This document shows positions 42,706-54,731 of a stretch of DNA of 64,000 nt, in pieces (the first letter of the stretch is position 1; each line of letters begins with the position of its first letter). Source of the DNA: Uloborus plumipes (Eukaryota; Arthropoda; Arachnida; Araneae; Uloboridae); contig JAXGGA010001673.1 in the NCBI GenBank assembly GCA_038373865.1, positions 80,130-144,129 on the forward strand. The letters are read 5' to 3'. A model generated the notes under the pieces. The model saw only the letters and a list, made by a program, of their open reading frames with translations, was not told the origin of the DNA and searched no databases. The position numbers were made by a program, and so were the translations under genes.

Positions 42706-45700
42706 TTGCGCTGCAAAAAATGAACTGTTGATTTTACAGTATAATACTGGAAGTCGAGGTTTCAATTTAAAACTGTAAAATGCACAGTAACAAACTGTAA
42801 AACTGGTAATTTTACAGTTTCTTACTGCAAAATTAGAAATTTTACAGTTTATTGCCGTAAAATTTAGCTGTATTTTACTGTAAAAACAACAGTGTATTAC
42901 TGGCAGCAGAGGCTCCAGTTTAAAACTGTAAATGCACAGTAACAAACTGTAAAATCTAGCAATTTTACAGTTTCTTACTGTAAAATTAGCAATTTTACAG
43001 TTTATTGCCGTAAAATTGAGCGGTATTTACAGTAAAAACAGCAGTGCTATTACTGTCAGCAGAGGTTCCAGTTTAAAACGTAAATGCACAGTAACAAACT
43101 GTAAAACTAGTAATTTTTAGTCTTCTTACAGCAAAATTAAGAAATCTTTACAGTTTATTGCGTAAAATTTAGCTGTATTATACTGTAAAAACAACAGTAT
43201 AATACTGTCAGCAGAAGTTTCAGTTTAAAACCGTAATATTTAGCTGTATTATACTGTAAAAACAACAGTATAATACTGTCAGCAGAAGTTTCAGTTTAAA
43301 ACCGTAAAATTTAGCTGTATTATACTGTAAAAACAACAGTATAATACTGTCAGCAGAAGTTTCAGTTTAAAACCGTAAAATTTAGCTGTATTATACTGTA
43401 AAAACAACAGTATAATACTGTCAGCAGAAGTTTCAGTTTAAAACCGTAAAATTTAGCTGTATTATACTGTAAAAACAACAGTATAATACTGTCAGCAGAA
43501 GTTTCAGTTTAAAACCGTAAAATTTAGCTGTATTATACTGTAAAAACAACAGTATAATACTGTCAGCAGAAGTTTCAGTTTAAAACCGTAAAATTTAGCT
43601 GTATTATACTGTAAAAACAACAGTATAATACTGTCAGCAGAAGTTTCAGTTTAAAACCGTAAAATTTAGCTGTATTATACTGTAAAAACAACAGTATAAT
43701 ACTGTCAGCAGAAGTTTCAGTTTAAAACCGTAAAATTTAGCTGTATTATACTGTAAAAACAACAGTATAATACTGTCAGCAGAAGTTTCAGTTTAAAACT
43801 GTAAAATGCACAGTAATAAACTGTAAAACAACAGTTTAATACTGCAGCAGAAGTTTACAGTTTAATACCGTAAAAATTTAGCTGTATTATACTGTAAAAA
43901 CAACAGTGTATTACTGTCAGCAGAGGTTCCAGTTTAAAACTGTAAATGCACAGTAACAAACTGTAAAACTAGTAATTAGTTCTTCAGCAGAATTTCAGTT
44001 TATCCGTAAAATTTAGCTGTATTTATACTGTAAAAACAACAGTGTATATACTGTCAGCAGAGGTTCCAATTTAAAACTGTAAAATGCACAGTAATAAACT
44101 GTAAAACTAGCAATTTTACAGTTTCTTACTGTAAAGTTAGAAATTTTCAGTTTATTGCCGTAAAATTTAGCTGTATTATACTGTAAAAACAACAGTGTAA
44201 TACTGGCAGCAGAGGTTCCAGTTTAAAACTGTAAAATGCACAGTAATAAACTGTAAAACTAGCAATTTTACAGTTTATTACTGTAAAATTAGCAATTTTA
44301 CAGTTTATTACTGTAAAATTAGCTGTATTATACTGTAAAAACAGCAGTGTATTACTGGCAGCAGAGGTTCCAGTTTAAAACTGTAAATGCACAGTAACAA
44401 ACTGTAAAACTAGTAATTTTAGTTTCTTACTGCAAAATTAGAAATTTTACAGTTTATTGCCGTAAAATTTAGCTGTATTTTACAGTAAAAACAGCAGTGT
44501 ATTACTGTCAGCAGAGGTTCCAGTTTAAAACTGTAAATGCACAGTAACAAACTGTAAAACTAGTAATTTTAGTTTCTTACTGCAAAATTAGAAATTTTAC
44601 AGTTTATTGCCGTAAAATTTAGCTGTATTTTACAGTAAAAACAGCAGTGTATTACTGGCAGCAGAGGCTCCAGTTTAAAACTGTAAAATGCACAGTAACA
44701 AACTGTAAAACTGGTAATTTTACAGTTTCTTACTGCAAAGTTAGAAATTTTACAGTTTATTGCCGTAAAATTTAGCTGTATTTTACAGTAAAAACAGCAG
44801 TGTATTACTGTCAGCAGAGGTTCCAGTTTAAAACTGTAAATGCACAGTAACAAACAGTAAAACTAGTAATTTTAGTTTCTTACTGCAAAGTTAGAAATTT
44901 TAGTTTATTGCCGTAAAATTTGGCTGATTATACTGTAAAAACAGCAGTGTATTACTGGCAGCAGAGGTTCCAGTTTAAAACTGTAAATGCACAGTAACAA
45001 ACTGTAAAACTAGTAATTTTAGTTTCTTACTGCAAAATTAGAAATTTTACAGTTTATTGCCGTAAAATTTTAGCTGATTTACGTAAAAACAGCAGTGTAT
45101 TACTGTCAGCAGAGGTTCCAGTTTAAAACTGTAAATGCACAGTAACAAACTGTAAAACTAGTAATTTTAGTTTCTTACTGCAAAATTAGAAATTTTACAG
45201 TTTATTGCCGTAAAATTTAGCTGTATTTTACAGTAAAAACAGCAGTGTATTACTGTCAGCAGAGGTTCCAGTTTAAAACTGTAAATGCACAGTAACAAAC
45301 TGTAAAACTAGTAATTTTAGTTTCTTACTGCAAAATTAGGAATTTTACAGTTTAATTGCCGTAAAATTTAGCTGTATTTTACAGTAAAAACAGCAGTGTA
45401 TTACTGGCAGCAGAGGCTCCAGTTTAAAACTGTAAAATGCACAGTAACAAACTGTAAAACTGGTAATTTTACAGTTTCTTACTGCAAAGTTAGAAATTTT
45501 ACAGTTTATTGCCGTAAAATTTAGCTGTATTTTACAGTAAAAACAGCAGTGTATTACTGTCAGCAGAGGTTCCAGTTTAAAACTGTAAATGCACAGTAAC
45601 AAACTGTAAAACTAGTAATTTTAGTTTCTTACTGCAAAGTTAGAAATTTTACAGTTTATTGCCGTAAAATTTAGCTGTATTTTACAGTAAAAACAGCAGT

Positions 45701-46110
45701 GTATTACTGTCAGCAGAGGTTCCAGTTTAAAACTGTAAATGCACAGTAACAAACTGTAAAACTAGTAATTTTAGTTTCTTACTGCAAAGTTAGAAATTTT
45801 AGTTTATTGCCGTAAAATTTGGCTGATTATACTGTAAAAACAGCAGTGTATTACTGGCAGCAGAGGCTCCAGTTTAAAACTGTAAAATGCACGGTAATAA
45901 ACTGTAAAATTAGCAATTTCGTAGTTTATTACTGTAAAATCAGCAATTTACAGTTTAGTACTGCAAAAGTAGAAATTTTACAATTTTTTACTGTAAAATT
46001 ACAAATTTTGCAGTTTTTTACTGTATACTGTAATAAAGACATAGCAATTATCATGTTGTAAGAATTCGGAACAAGTAAATCTGTATTAGACCGTAAAAAC
46101 AACATTCTTT
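42706..46110. repeat. Major CTGTAAA palindromic array (3.4 kb)
   Basis: Built of variants of cagtttaaaactgtaaaatg, cacagtaa(c/t)aaactgtaaaa, ctagtaattttacagtttct, tactgcaaaattagaaattt, tacagtttattgccgtaaaa and tttagctgtattttacagta blocks, joined as ~150-200-bp higher-order units; 43231-43800 is a separate 71-bp array. The flanks (ctgcaaaaaatgaactgttg at 42711; ctgtaataaagacatagcaa at 46024) resemble single-copy members such as 56170-56398. ORFs giving MLLCIYSFKLEPLL-type repeats are by-products. Confidence 0.9.
43231..43800 (+). repeat. 71-bp homogeneous satellite, ~8 units
   Basis: The motif starting ccgtaaaatttagctgtatt recurs at 43231, 43302, 43373, 43444, 43515, 43586, 43657 and 43728, exactly 71 bp apart and essentially identical after the first unit. 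Confidence 0.93.
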
Positions 46111-46246
46111 TCTTTTCTTTTTTTTTGCTAAAAAGATAAGCTCATAAAAAGGAAGTAAAATGCTGATGTAAAAGAGATGCCTTAAAATGTATGCATCAGC
46201 AAAAGATACATTTCTAGACTCAAGCTAGTTCTCCTTGTGTCATGTG

Positions 46247-48137
46247 CAGGGGTGCCCATCCCCCCCAAACTGAATGGCGCACATCCCCCCCCCCCCCCAT
46301 TTTCGCAACCCTCTTATTCTTTTATTTTAATCCTTCTTTCTTGTTTTATTTTTTTACGTTATTAATTAATTTTTTTAAATTATATCAATTATTTTTTTTT
46401 ATAAATTATTATCTTTTTAAAAGTTCGAATTATGCGCAGAATAGAATCGCTTTTTTTTCCCTTCCAGACATTCCAAGCACATACACCAATCTTCTCTACT
46501 AAGAAATAAAGCTGAAGGTGGGTCTGTCCTTCCTTCCTTCTTTCTGTCTGTCGGTTACGCGCATAGCGCCAAAACTGTTCGGTCGATTTTCATGAAATTT
46601 GGCACAAAATTAGTTTATAGCATGGGGTTATGCACTACGAAGCGATTTTTCGAAAATTCTCTTTCGTTCTTTTTCTATTCTAATTCTTGGAGAAAATTCG
46701 ATAAAATAGGAAAGAAATATTTCATACACATTTTCAAGTCTTATGTCATTTGAAAGCTTGAAATGTTCTGCTAAAAATGATGTCAGTTTGAAGTTTCTAC
46801 GAGCATTAGAAGAGCTGTAATAATTTTTTTTAGAATCCCGGAAATTCAAAGCTTACCTTCAGCAAAGCAAGCCGAACGATTCTAAAATGGTTGAGCTCGA
46901 GAATAAAATTTGTTTGAAAATAGAGATGAAATGAATTATTTTATCAACGGAAATCAACTTTTCATGTTACCATGGTTACGTTTTCACACTTTTTTTTTTG
47001 CTTCGTTCTTTTTCCAGCATTGCCAGACGTAGTTTTTTTGATACTACGGTAGTATTTTTTCGGCCCAAATAAGGAGCGTAGTATTTTTGTAATATTTTTC
47101 TGGCAACCCTGTTTCCAATATATTTTAATGACTTAATTAAAAGATTTGGCGGATTTTTTTTTTTATTTTTATTCATTTTCGTAAATTTCGCATTTTAGCA
47201 ATGTTGATTTTAGCAACGTTTGGAAACAGTAGAATTTTGCAGTATTTTTTTAGAGGAGGCGTAGTATTTTTCTGTTTCAATTCTCTGACAACCCTGTCTT
47301 TTTCCTTAATAATTTTCAAAAATGTATTTGTTTTCGTAGCAATCCAAACTCCTAGCTTTATTAATATGAGTTATTAAACGGTGAAAATGTGCTTTGGGAC
47401 CCTGCTTGGCGCATTTTCAAAAAGTCACCAACTGGCACGTTTTTGCGTGTCGTCTCGCGGAGTATAAAAACCCGAGAGAAACTACGCAACATAGCCAGGG
47501 TTACCACGTTTGGCGCGCCTATCGTCCATTTAGCGAGAAAGGGGTACCCAAAGCACAATATTAACCAAATATCGTATAAATAGCAATATTGCAACATTCT
47601 TTTTAAAGTGTTTTATTTCGGAAAATGTATTGTTTTGTTTTTAAAGCTAGGAAAGAAAACTTTCTTCTTCTTTTAAACTTTGGTATGATTTCTGTTTGTT
47701 TCTCTAAACAAGAAAATTATTTTTATTTTCTCTTTTGGCTAATTTTTATATCATACTTTTTAGGAATTACAATTAAATTGTAACTAAAATAGAGTGTATT
47801 AAAATAGAGTAATATTCTTTCTGCTATACCAATTATTTAACATATGAACTTTTAATTTTATACCACGGGCAAAGTCGTGCGGGTACCGATAGTAAATAAA
47901 TAAATAAATAAAGAAAGAAATAGTAATAAAGAAACAAAAGAAATTATTTAAATAAGGAAAAAATAATTAATGAATAACTTTTATTAAAAAAATCCGCAAA
48001 TAATTTAAATGAAAAAAACTAAATGAATAAATAATTTAAATAAACAAATAACTTAGTTAAAAAAATCCCTCCCCCCCGAAATGTTTGATATCGCAACTTG
48101 CACCATAATCCCCCCCTTCCCCCCGTGGGCACCCTTG
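46247..48137. mobile_element. hAT element (CAGGGGTGCCC family) with nested repeat, perfect TSD
   Basis: Left end CAGGGGTGCCCATCCCCCC, right end (minus) CAAGGGTGCCCACGGGGGG; GTCATGTG at 46239-46246 and 48138-48145. The core expected from the copy at 28781 is interrupted by about 1.4 kb (46495-47895). Confidence 0.9.
46495..47895 (-). repeat. Dispersed repeat nested in hAT element
   Basis: On the minus strand it opens actatcggtacccgcacgac and tttgcccgtgg and ends near cagacccaccttcagcttta. The end resembles the 55033-55632 region (gaaggtgggtct). Includes repeated gtagtatttt...ggcaaccctg stretches (47030-47290). ORFs show no motif. Confidence 0.5.
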
Positions 48138-48221
48138 GTCATGTGCATCGAGAATAACAAACCTCCCGTCATATCTTTTGACAGCGTACCTTAGGGCTTT
48201 CTCTGGCAAATACGATCAAAT

Positions 48222-48316
48222 AATAATACTAATACTAATACTAATACTAATACTAATACTAATACTAATACTAATAATACTAATAATACTAATACTAATA
48301 CTAATACTAATAATAC

Positions 48317-48387
<71 letters not shown>

Positions 48388-48868
48388 CTAATACTAATAC
48401 TAATACTAATACTAATACTAATACTAATACTAATACTAATAATACTAATAATACTAATACTAATACTAATACTAATAATACTAATAATAATACTAATAAT
48501 AATAATAATACTAATACTAATACTAATACTAATAATACTAATAATAATAATACTAATACTAATACTGATAATACTAATAATAATAAGAATAATACTAATA
48601 ATAATAATAATAATACTAATACTAATACTAATACTAATACTAATACTAATACTAATAATACTACTAATAATAATACTAATAATAATAATACTAATACTAA
48701 TACTAATAATACTAATACTAATAATACTAATACTAATACTAATAATAATACTAATAATACTATTAATAATACTAATAATACTAATAATAATATTAATAAT
48801 ACTAATACTAATACTAATACTAATACTAATACTAATAATAATAGTAATAATAATAATAATAATAATAG
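48222..48868. repeat. Compound (TAATAC)n/(TAA)n microsatellite, ~650 bp
   Basis: Trinucleotide lattice in which TAC and TAA triplets alternate in blocks, with few exceptions (single g or tta substitutions). Frames on both strands are open for about 230 codons only because no triplet forms a stop; the predicted poly-Ile/Leu products are not genes. Confidence 0.97.
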
Positions 48869-48984
48869 CTTGAATTTTGACATATTGAATTCAGATTATG
48901 TTTTTTGCAGTTACGAATCGCACTATGTCTGCACCAGCTTCGCGGAGCAAAGGAACCAGAAAGATTCATTATTTTTTAGTTTTA

Positions 48985-49068
48985 CACTGCAAAAAAGGAA
49001 CTGTGGTTTCTACAGAATAATACTGGCAGCCGAGGATTCAATTTAAAACTGTGACTGTCTATTGTCGC

Positions 49069-49130
<62 letters not shown>

Positions 49131-49336
49131 CTACTATATATATATATATATATATATAGTAGTTTATTATATATAATAAACTATAAAACAAGCAATTTCA
49201 GTTTCTTACTGTAAAGTTCGAAATTTTACAGTTCATTAACACAAAATTAGCTGTGTTATATACTGTATAATAATGTGTATACACATATTTATGTTTTATA
49301 CTGTATAATAATGTGTAATACAGTATATAACATATA
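48985..49336. repeat. CTGTAAA repeats with (TA)n
   Basis: Starts ctgcaaaaaaggaactgtgg; two (TA)n tracts (49071-49127 and 49136-49160) separated by cgctac; then taatactgtataataatgtgta repeats. It continues at 53434 beyond the Tc1 insertion. Confidence 0.8.
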
Positions 49337-49624
49337 CAGTGGCTCACAAAAGTGTTCATACACTTACCATTTTCAATGAAATCAAGCTTTTTTCATTAAA
49401 TAAAATTAATATTTCGGACTGTGTTTAATAGTAAGATCTTTGATCTATTCGTAACAAAACTACATGAAATATTTCTATAATTTAACAAAACTTGATTTTT
49501 AAGAAATTAATAATCAAAAAATGTCATGATATTGATCTCCTAAAAGTCTTCGTACATTTTGAAGAAATATTTACATATTTGTAAATAATCTAATTTTCCA
49601 TTGTTTTATCATATAGTATGTTAT

Positions 49625-49700
49625 TCTTCAGTACCTACAACAGCTTTTAAATGCCTTGGCATAGATTTGGTTAGTTTTTTTGTGATATCTACGTCCATGT
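49625..49700 (-). pseudogene. Tc1 transposase, C-terminal remnant
   Basis: The minus-strand reading ...LTKSMPRHLKAVVGTEE-stop corresponds to the conserved C-terminus of Tc1 transposases (SMPRRLKAVI...). The rest of the ORF is unrecognisable after decay. Confidence 0.6.
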
Positions 49701-50670
49701 TGATTCACTCTTTAATCATTATACTGCTTTTAATTTGCTTTTTGTTTTAACATGGTATTTTCTCCCTCTAACCTCCAGTTTTCTCCAATTTTGTTCCATT
49801 GGGTTTAAGTTAAGTTTAAGGATAACTTGGGTTGTATTTATAAAAGTTTTGGGCAGTTTTAGAGACGCCAAAAGCGAACGTTGAAAGCTGTGTGATTCTT
49901 ACAGTTATCTGGGAGACAAAAGCAAGTTGCTTCCAGTGCCCAAATTTTGGGCCGATAGTTTTAAATTTCGTTGTAAAATATTTAAATAAACAGTATGCTT
50001 CATCACTTCATCAATAAATATAAATTACTAAGTCCTGCTGCTTACAAACACCCTTATTCAAGAACATCTCTATCACTGAAAAAAAATGTATTCGGGATGA
50101 TTTCAAGCTTCAATAGAAGATCAAGACTTCTAAATACTTCTTCAAGAATTCAGTTATTTTAATTCCATATGTCAAGCTGTTCATGTTCTTCAAGGAACAC
50201 TTAACGATAGTTTAAATAAATTAAAACACTTTATTTACAATATTTACATTTCATCAAGAAGGGCTAAATTTGGCATATCAAGAATGCTCAGAACAAAAAT
50301 CGCGATCAAGTATCAAGAGTTCATGTTTCAAGAATGACAAAAATTATAGAATTCCAAGCGATTATTAATTTATCGTCTGCTTCTTTCAAATGCTGCCAAA
50401 CCAAAACTTGAAACAAAAAGCTTAACTAAAATAAAGAAAAAATATGCAAATAGAACTAAAAATTAAATATTTAACAATCACCACCTCACTTACCTTTTCC
50501 AACTAAGTTCTTAGAATTAAATTCCTAACTTTTTCTCCCCCCCCCCATATAATTATCCTCAAAAATGCTAAATTTACTTCTATCTGCAAATATGTTGTTA
50601 TTCTAAAGCATTTTGGGGTTATTTATCATTTATTTTGTGAAGAAAATCCTAAGTGTTATGTTATTTGAAC

Positions 50671-52688
50671 TAGGGCTGCGACATCGAAGGCAAAACATCG
50701 ATGTTTTCAAACATCGATGTTTCGAAACATCGATCTTTTTTCATAAAAATTACTTACACATTTAAATGTACAGTAATACAGTAACTCCCCAATGCATTGC
50801 GCCTCTTTATATCACTCAATTAGATTTATCTTTTGTCTCCTGAAAAACATCAACTGTATGATATCGATGTCAATTATAGAAAACATTTTTAGTGAGATAT
50901 ATACTGAAACTGTTGATTAGCTGTATTACTTTTATTTATCGCATATTTTTATGAAACTATTTTTGTTGAAATGTAAAACACCGTTATCGAAAAAAATTTC
51001 TAAAGTAAAACAAGGCAACGATGTTTAAAAATCGTGGACCGTAAATCATCGGTAGTAATTAAAAAAAAACTATTTTAATACGATAGATATTGCAACTGAT
51101 AAAGATGAATATTTTTTATTGCATATTTTTATTGCTTTTTGCTGAAGTGTAAAACAGACATCGAAGGAAAATAACACATCGAACGCGAAACAGTGATCAT
51201 TAAAAGACTTCGACCTTAAAGAATCGCTGAAAACGTCTTCTAACGAGATAGTGTAACCGCTGATTAACGATATAACTTTTGGCCGTATACCTTGATGATT
51301 TTTTTTTTGCTGAAATATAAAACATTTATATAAAGAACAATAATGAAATAAATAAAATATTTAAAAAAATGGTGAAAGCAAATTAGAAGTGTTTTAGAAA
51401 CATCGAGAATTAAACATCGATAATAATCATAGAAAATGTTTTTAATGAGATTAATACTGAGACTTTTGATTAAGGATGAAAACTTCTTAATACGTCTGCA
51501 TATCGCATATTTTTATCAAGCTTTTTCTGCCGGATTAAAAACATCGACATCGAAAAAAAACATCGAACCCAAAACATCGATGTTGGGAAAACATCGACCC
51601 TCAAACATCGAGAATTAAACATCGATAATTATCATAGAAAATGTTTTTAATGAGATTAATACTGAGACTTTTGATTAAGGATGAAAACTTCTTAATACGT
51701 CTGCATATCGCATATTTTTATCAAGCTTTTTCTGCCGGATTAAAAACATCGACATCGAAAAAAAACATCGAACCCAAAACATCGATGTTGGGAAAACATC
51801 GACCCTCAAACATCGAGAATTAAACATCGATAATAATCATAGAAAATGTTTTTAATGAGATTAATACTGAGACTTTTGATTAAGGATGAAAACTTCTTAA
51901 TACGTCTGCATATCGCATATTTTTATCAAGCTTTTTCTGCCGGATTAAAAACATCGACATCGAAAAAAAAACATCGAACCCAAAACATCGATGTTGGGAA
52001 AACATCGACCCTCAAACATCGAGAATTAAACATCGATAATTATCATAGAAAATGTTTTTAATGAGATTAATACTGAGACTTTTGATTAAGGATGAAAACT
52101 TCTTAATACGTCTGCATATCGCATATTTTTATCAAGCTTTTTCTGCCGGATTAAAAACATCGACATCGAAAAAAAACATCGAACCCAAAACATCGATGTT
52201 GGGAAAACATCGACCCTCAAACATCGAGAATTAAACATCGATAATTATCATAGAAAATGTTTTTAATGAGATTAATACTGAGACTTTTGATTAAGGATGA
52301 AAACTTCTTAATACGTCTGCATATCGCATATTTTTATCAAGCTTTTTCTGCCGGATTAAAAACATCGACATCGAAAAAAAACATCGAACCCAAAACATCG
52401 ATGTTGGGAAAACATCGACCCTCAAACATCGAGAATTAAACATCGATAATAATCATAGAAAATGTTTTTAATGGGATTAATACTGAGACTTTTGATTAAG
52501 GATGAAAACTTCTTAATACGTCTGCATATCGCATATTTTTATCAAGCTTTTTCTGCCGGATTAAAAACATCGACATCGAAAAAAAACATCGAACCCAAAA
52601 CATCGATGTTGGGAAAACATCGACCCTCAAACATCGATGGTAAAAACATCGATGTTTCCAAAACATCGACATCGATGTCGCAGCCCTA
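50671..52688. mobile_element. hAT element (TAGGGCTGCGACATCGA ends), perfect 8-bp TSD
   Basis: 17-bp perfect TIR TAGGGCTGCGACATCGA; flanks ATTTGAAC at 50663-50670 and 52689-52696. Subterminal ACATCGATGTTT palindromes recur throughout. No transposase is left; over half of the element is the 205-bp array. Confidence 0.93.
51396..52640 (+). repeat. 205-bp satellite amplified inside hAT, 6 units
   Basis: atgtttttaatgagattaat starts near 51436, 51641, 51846, 52052, 52257 and 52462, i.e. steps of 205 or 206 bp. Units are almost identical (ataattatc/ataataatc variants, one extra A, one g in unit 6). Each holds a 60-codon ORF beginning MFLMRLILRLLIKDEN and ending in the acatcgacatcgaaaaaaaa block. 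Homogeneity implies recent unequal exchange; the ORF is probably incidental. Confidence 0.95.
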
Positions 52689-53433
52689 ATTTGAACTAAC
52701 AAAACATTTTCTGAGGTTAAAGTGCCCAAGTATTCCAGCTGTTTAGAAGATTGGGCGAACCTTTTCAGTTGAAATTGAAACATAAAATGCTTCCTCAAAT
52801 TCTGCAGAAACTTTTTTGCTCTCAAGTGTATATTTTTCATACATTTTCTAACCATAAATCTCAAACAACGTATTGCAGGCTTTGTCAGTTCACCCTTTCT
52901 TACCTAGGTTTCGCTCCGATTTTTTTCTGCAAAGCATTTTAACACATATTACACTAAGGAATGTTTTAAATTAACTAACTTGGAGATATTTTGAGCAGAC
53001 TTACTACTATTATGATGAAAAATAATCCCATTTTTATCGTTGTCTGTTTTTTTTACAAATACAAGACATTTAAAAATAGTTAGTAGATTATTTCGAAGTA
53101 AAATAGCAAAAAGTTAAAGTCAAATGCTTTTTAAGTGTTAAAACAGTGCAAGAATAATAAAAAAAAAGACAGATGTGAACTTAAATCTAGAATTTCTTGG
53201 AAAATATTACAGTGTACGAAGACTTTTGTGGCATGTTATTCCTGTAGGTTTCGCTTTTTGACTCATTTCAAAAATGAAATCAGTCAATATTTCAAAAACA
53301 AATACAGGGCTTTATTCAGAATGATTCAGAGATGATGGGGGAAAATATTGATCTTCATATTCAAATTCAGTTCCAGGGAATTTTTGTTTAATTACAAATT
53401 TTTAAAGTGTACGAACACTTTTGTGAGCCACTG

Positions 53434-54474
53434 TATATGTGTTATATACTGCATTATACTGTAAAAACAACAGTGTAATACTGACAGCAGAAGTTCCAGT
53501 TTAAAACTGTAAAATGCACGGTAATAAACTAGCAATTATACAATTTATTACTGTAAAGCAGCAATTTTACAGTTTATTATTGTAAAGCAGCAATTTTACA
53601 GTTTATTATTGTAAAGCAGCAATTTTACAGTTTATTACTACAATCTTATAGTTTATTACTGTAAAGCAGCAATTTTACAGTTTATTACTACAATTTTACA
53701 GTTTATTACTGTAAAGCAGCAATTTTACAGTTTATTACTACAATCTTATAGTTTATTACTGTAAAGCAGCAATTTTACAGTTTATTACTACAATTTTACA
53801 GTTTATTACTGTAAAGCAGCAATTTTACAGTTTATTACTGCAATCTTATAGTTTATTACTGTAAAGCAGCAATTTTACAGTTTATTACTACAATTTTACA
53901 GTTTATTACTGTAAAGCAGCAATTTTACAGTTTATTACTACAATCTTATAGTTTATTACTGTAAAGCAGCAATTTTACAGTTTATTACTACAATTTTACA
54001 GTTTATTACTGTAAAGCAGCAATTTTACAGTTTATTACTGTAAAGCAGCAATTTTACAGTTTATTACTACAATCTTATAGTTTATTACTGTAAATCAGCA
54101 ATTTTACAGTTTATTACTACAATTTTACAGTTTATTACTGTAAAGCAGCAATTTTACAGTTTATTACTACAATCTTATAGTTTATTATTGCAAAGCAGCA
54201 ATTTACAGTTTAATTACTACAATTTTAGTTTATTGCCACAAAATTATCTTTACTATACTTTGAAAGCAACAGTATAATACTGGCTCCCAGCAGAGGTTCC
54301 AATTTAAAATTATAAAATGCACAGTAAAAAACTATAAAATTAGCAATTTTACAATTTATTACTGTGAAGCAGCAATTTTAGTTTGTTAGTAAAATGAGCA
54401 ATTTTACAGTTTATTACTGTAAAATTAGTAATTTTTACAGTTTATAACTATAAAAGTTGCTGTATTTTGCAGAG
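53434..54474. repeat. CTGTAAA array, GCAGCAATTTTACAG variant
   Basis: Dominated by ctgtaaagcagcaattttac, agtttattactacaat(c/t)tta and (t/c)agtttatta blocks with a ~50-100-bp alternation between 53540 and 54230. Confidence 0.9.
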
Positions 54475-54476
54475 TA

Positions 54477-54731
54477 CACTGTAAAAAAGTTTAGTGTATC
54501 TCAACACCAAAAATGGTGGCAACTACTTTACACCAAGTGTAGTGTAGTGAAACACTTCAGATAATTCTAGGTGTTATCAAACACTAAGAATTATTGGCTT
54601 CTGAATACACCAAAAATTCGTTTTGGTGTTCGCCAACATCAAGAATCATTTGTGGTGTTTCACTACACACTTGGCGTAAAGTAGTGGCCACCATTTTTGG
54701 TGTTGACATACACTAAAAATTTTGTGCAGTG
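54477..54731. mobile_element. Palindromic MITE (255 bp), CACTG ends
   Basis: Left CACTGTAAAAAAGTTTAGTG and right (minus) CACTGCACAAAATTTTTAGT, followed in both arms by tatctcaacaccaaaaatgg / tatgtcaacaccaaaaatgg and the tagtg(a)aacac block. TA precedes the left end only. Confidence 0.85.

Larger units (their letters stand above)
49337..53433 (-). mobile_element. Decayed Tc1-like element (CAGTGGCTCACAAAAGTG ends)
   Basis: Both ends read CAGTGGCTCACAAAAGTGTT inwards with TA duplications at 49335-49336 and 53434-53435. A transposase C-terminus remnant lies at 49625-49700 on the minus strand. A 2018-bp hAT element sits inside, making the total 4.1 kb. Confidence 0.85.

Noticed and set aside
43231..43800. 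CRISPR-like regular repeats
   Set aside because: Units are contiguous with no unique spacers, and the genome is eukaryotic.
42685..45602. Repeated ORFs of MLLCIYSFKLEPLL type
   Set aside because: They arise from CTGTAAA palindromic repeats and lie in different phases of the same array; no gene structure.
48178..48883. Two ~230-codon ORFs on opposite strands (poly-Ile and poly-Leu/Val)
   Set aside because: They are the unavoidable translation of a TAA/TAC triplet microsatellite that contains no stop codon in those frames.
51436..52689. Six tandem 60-75-codon ORFs, as if a repeated gene
   Set aside because: Each sits within a 205-bp satellite unit inside a hAT element; near-identity reflects array homogenisation and there is no domain.
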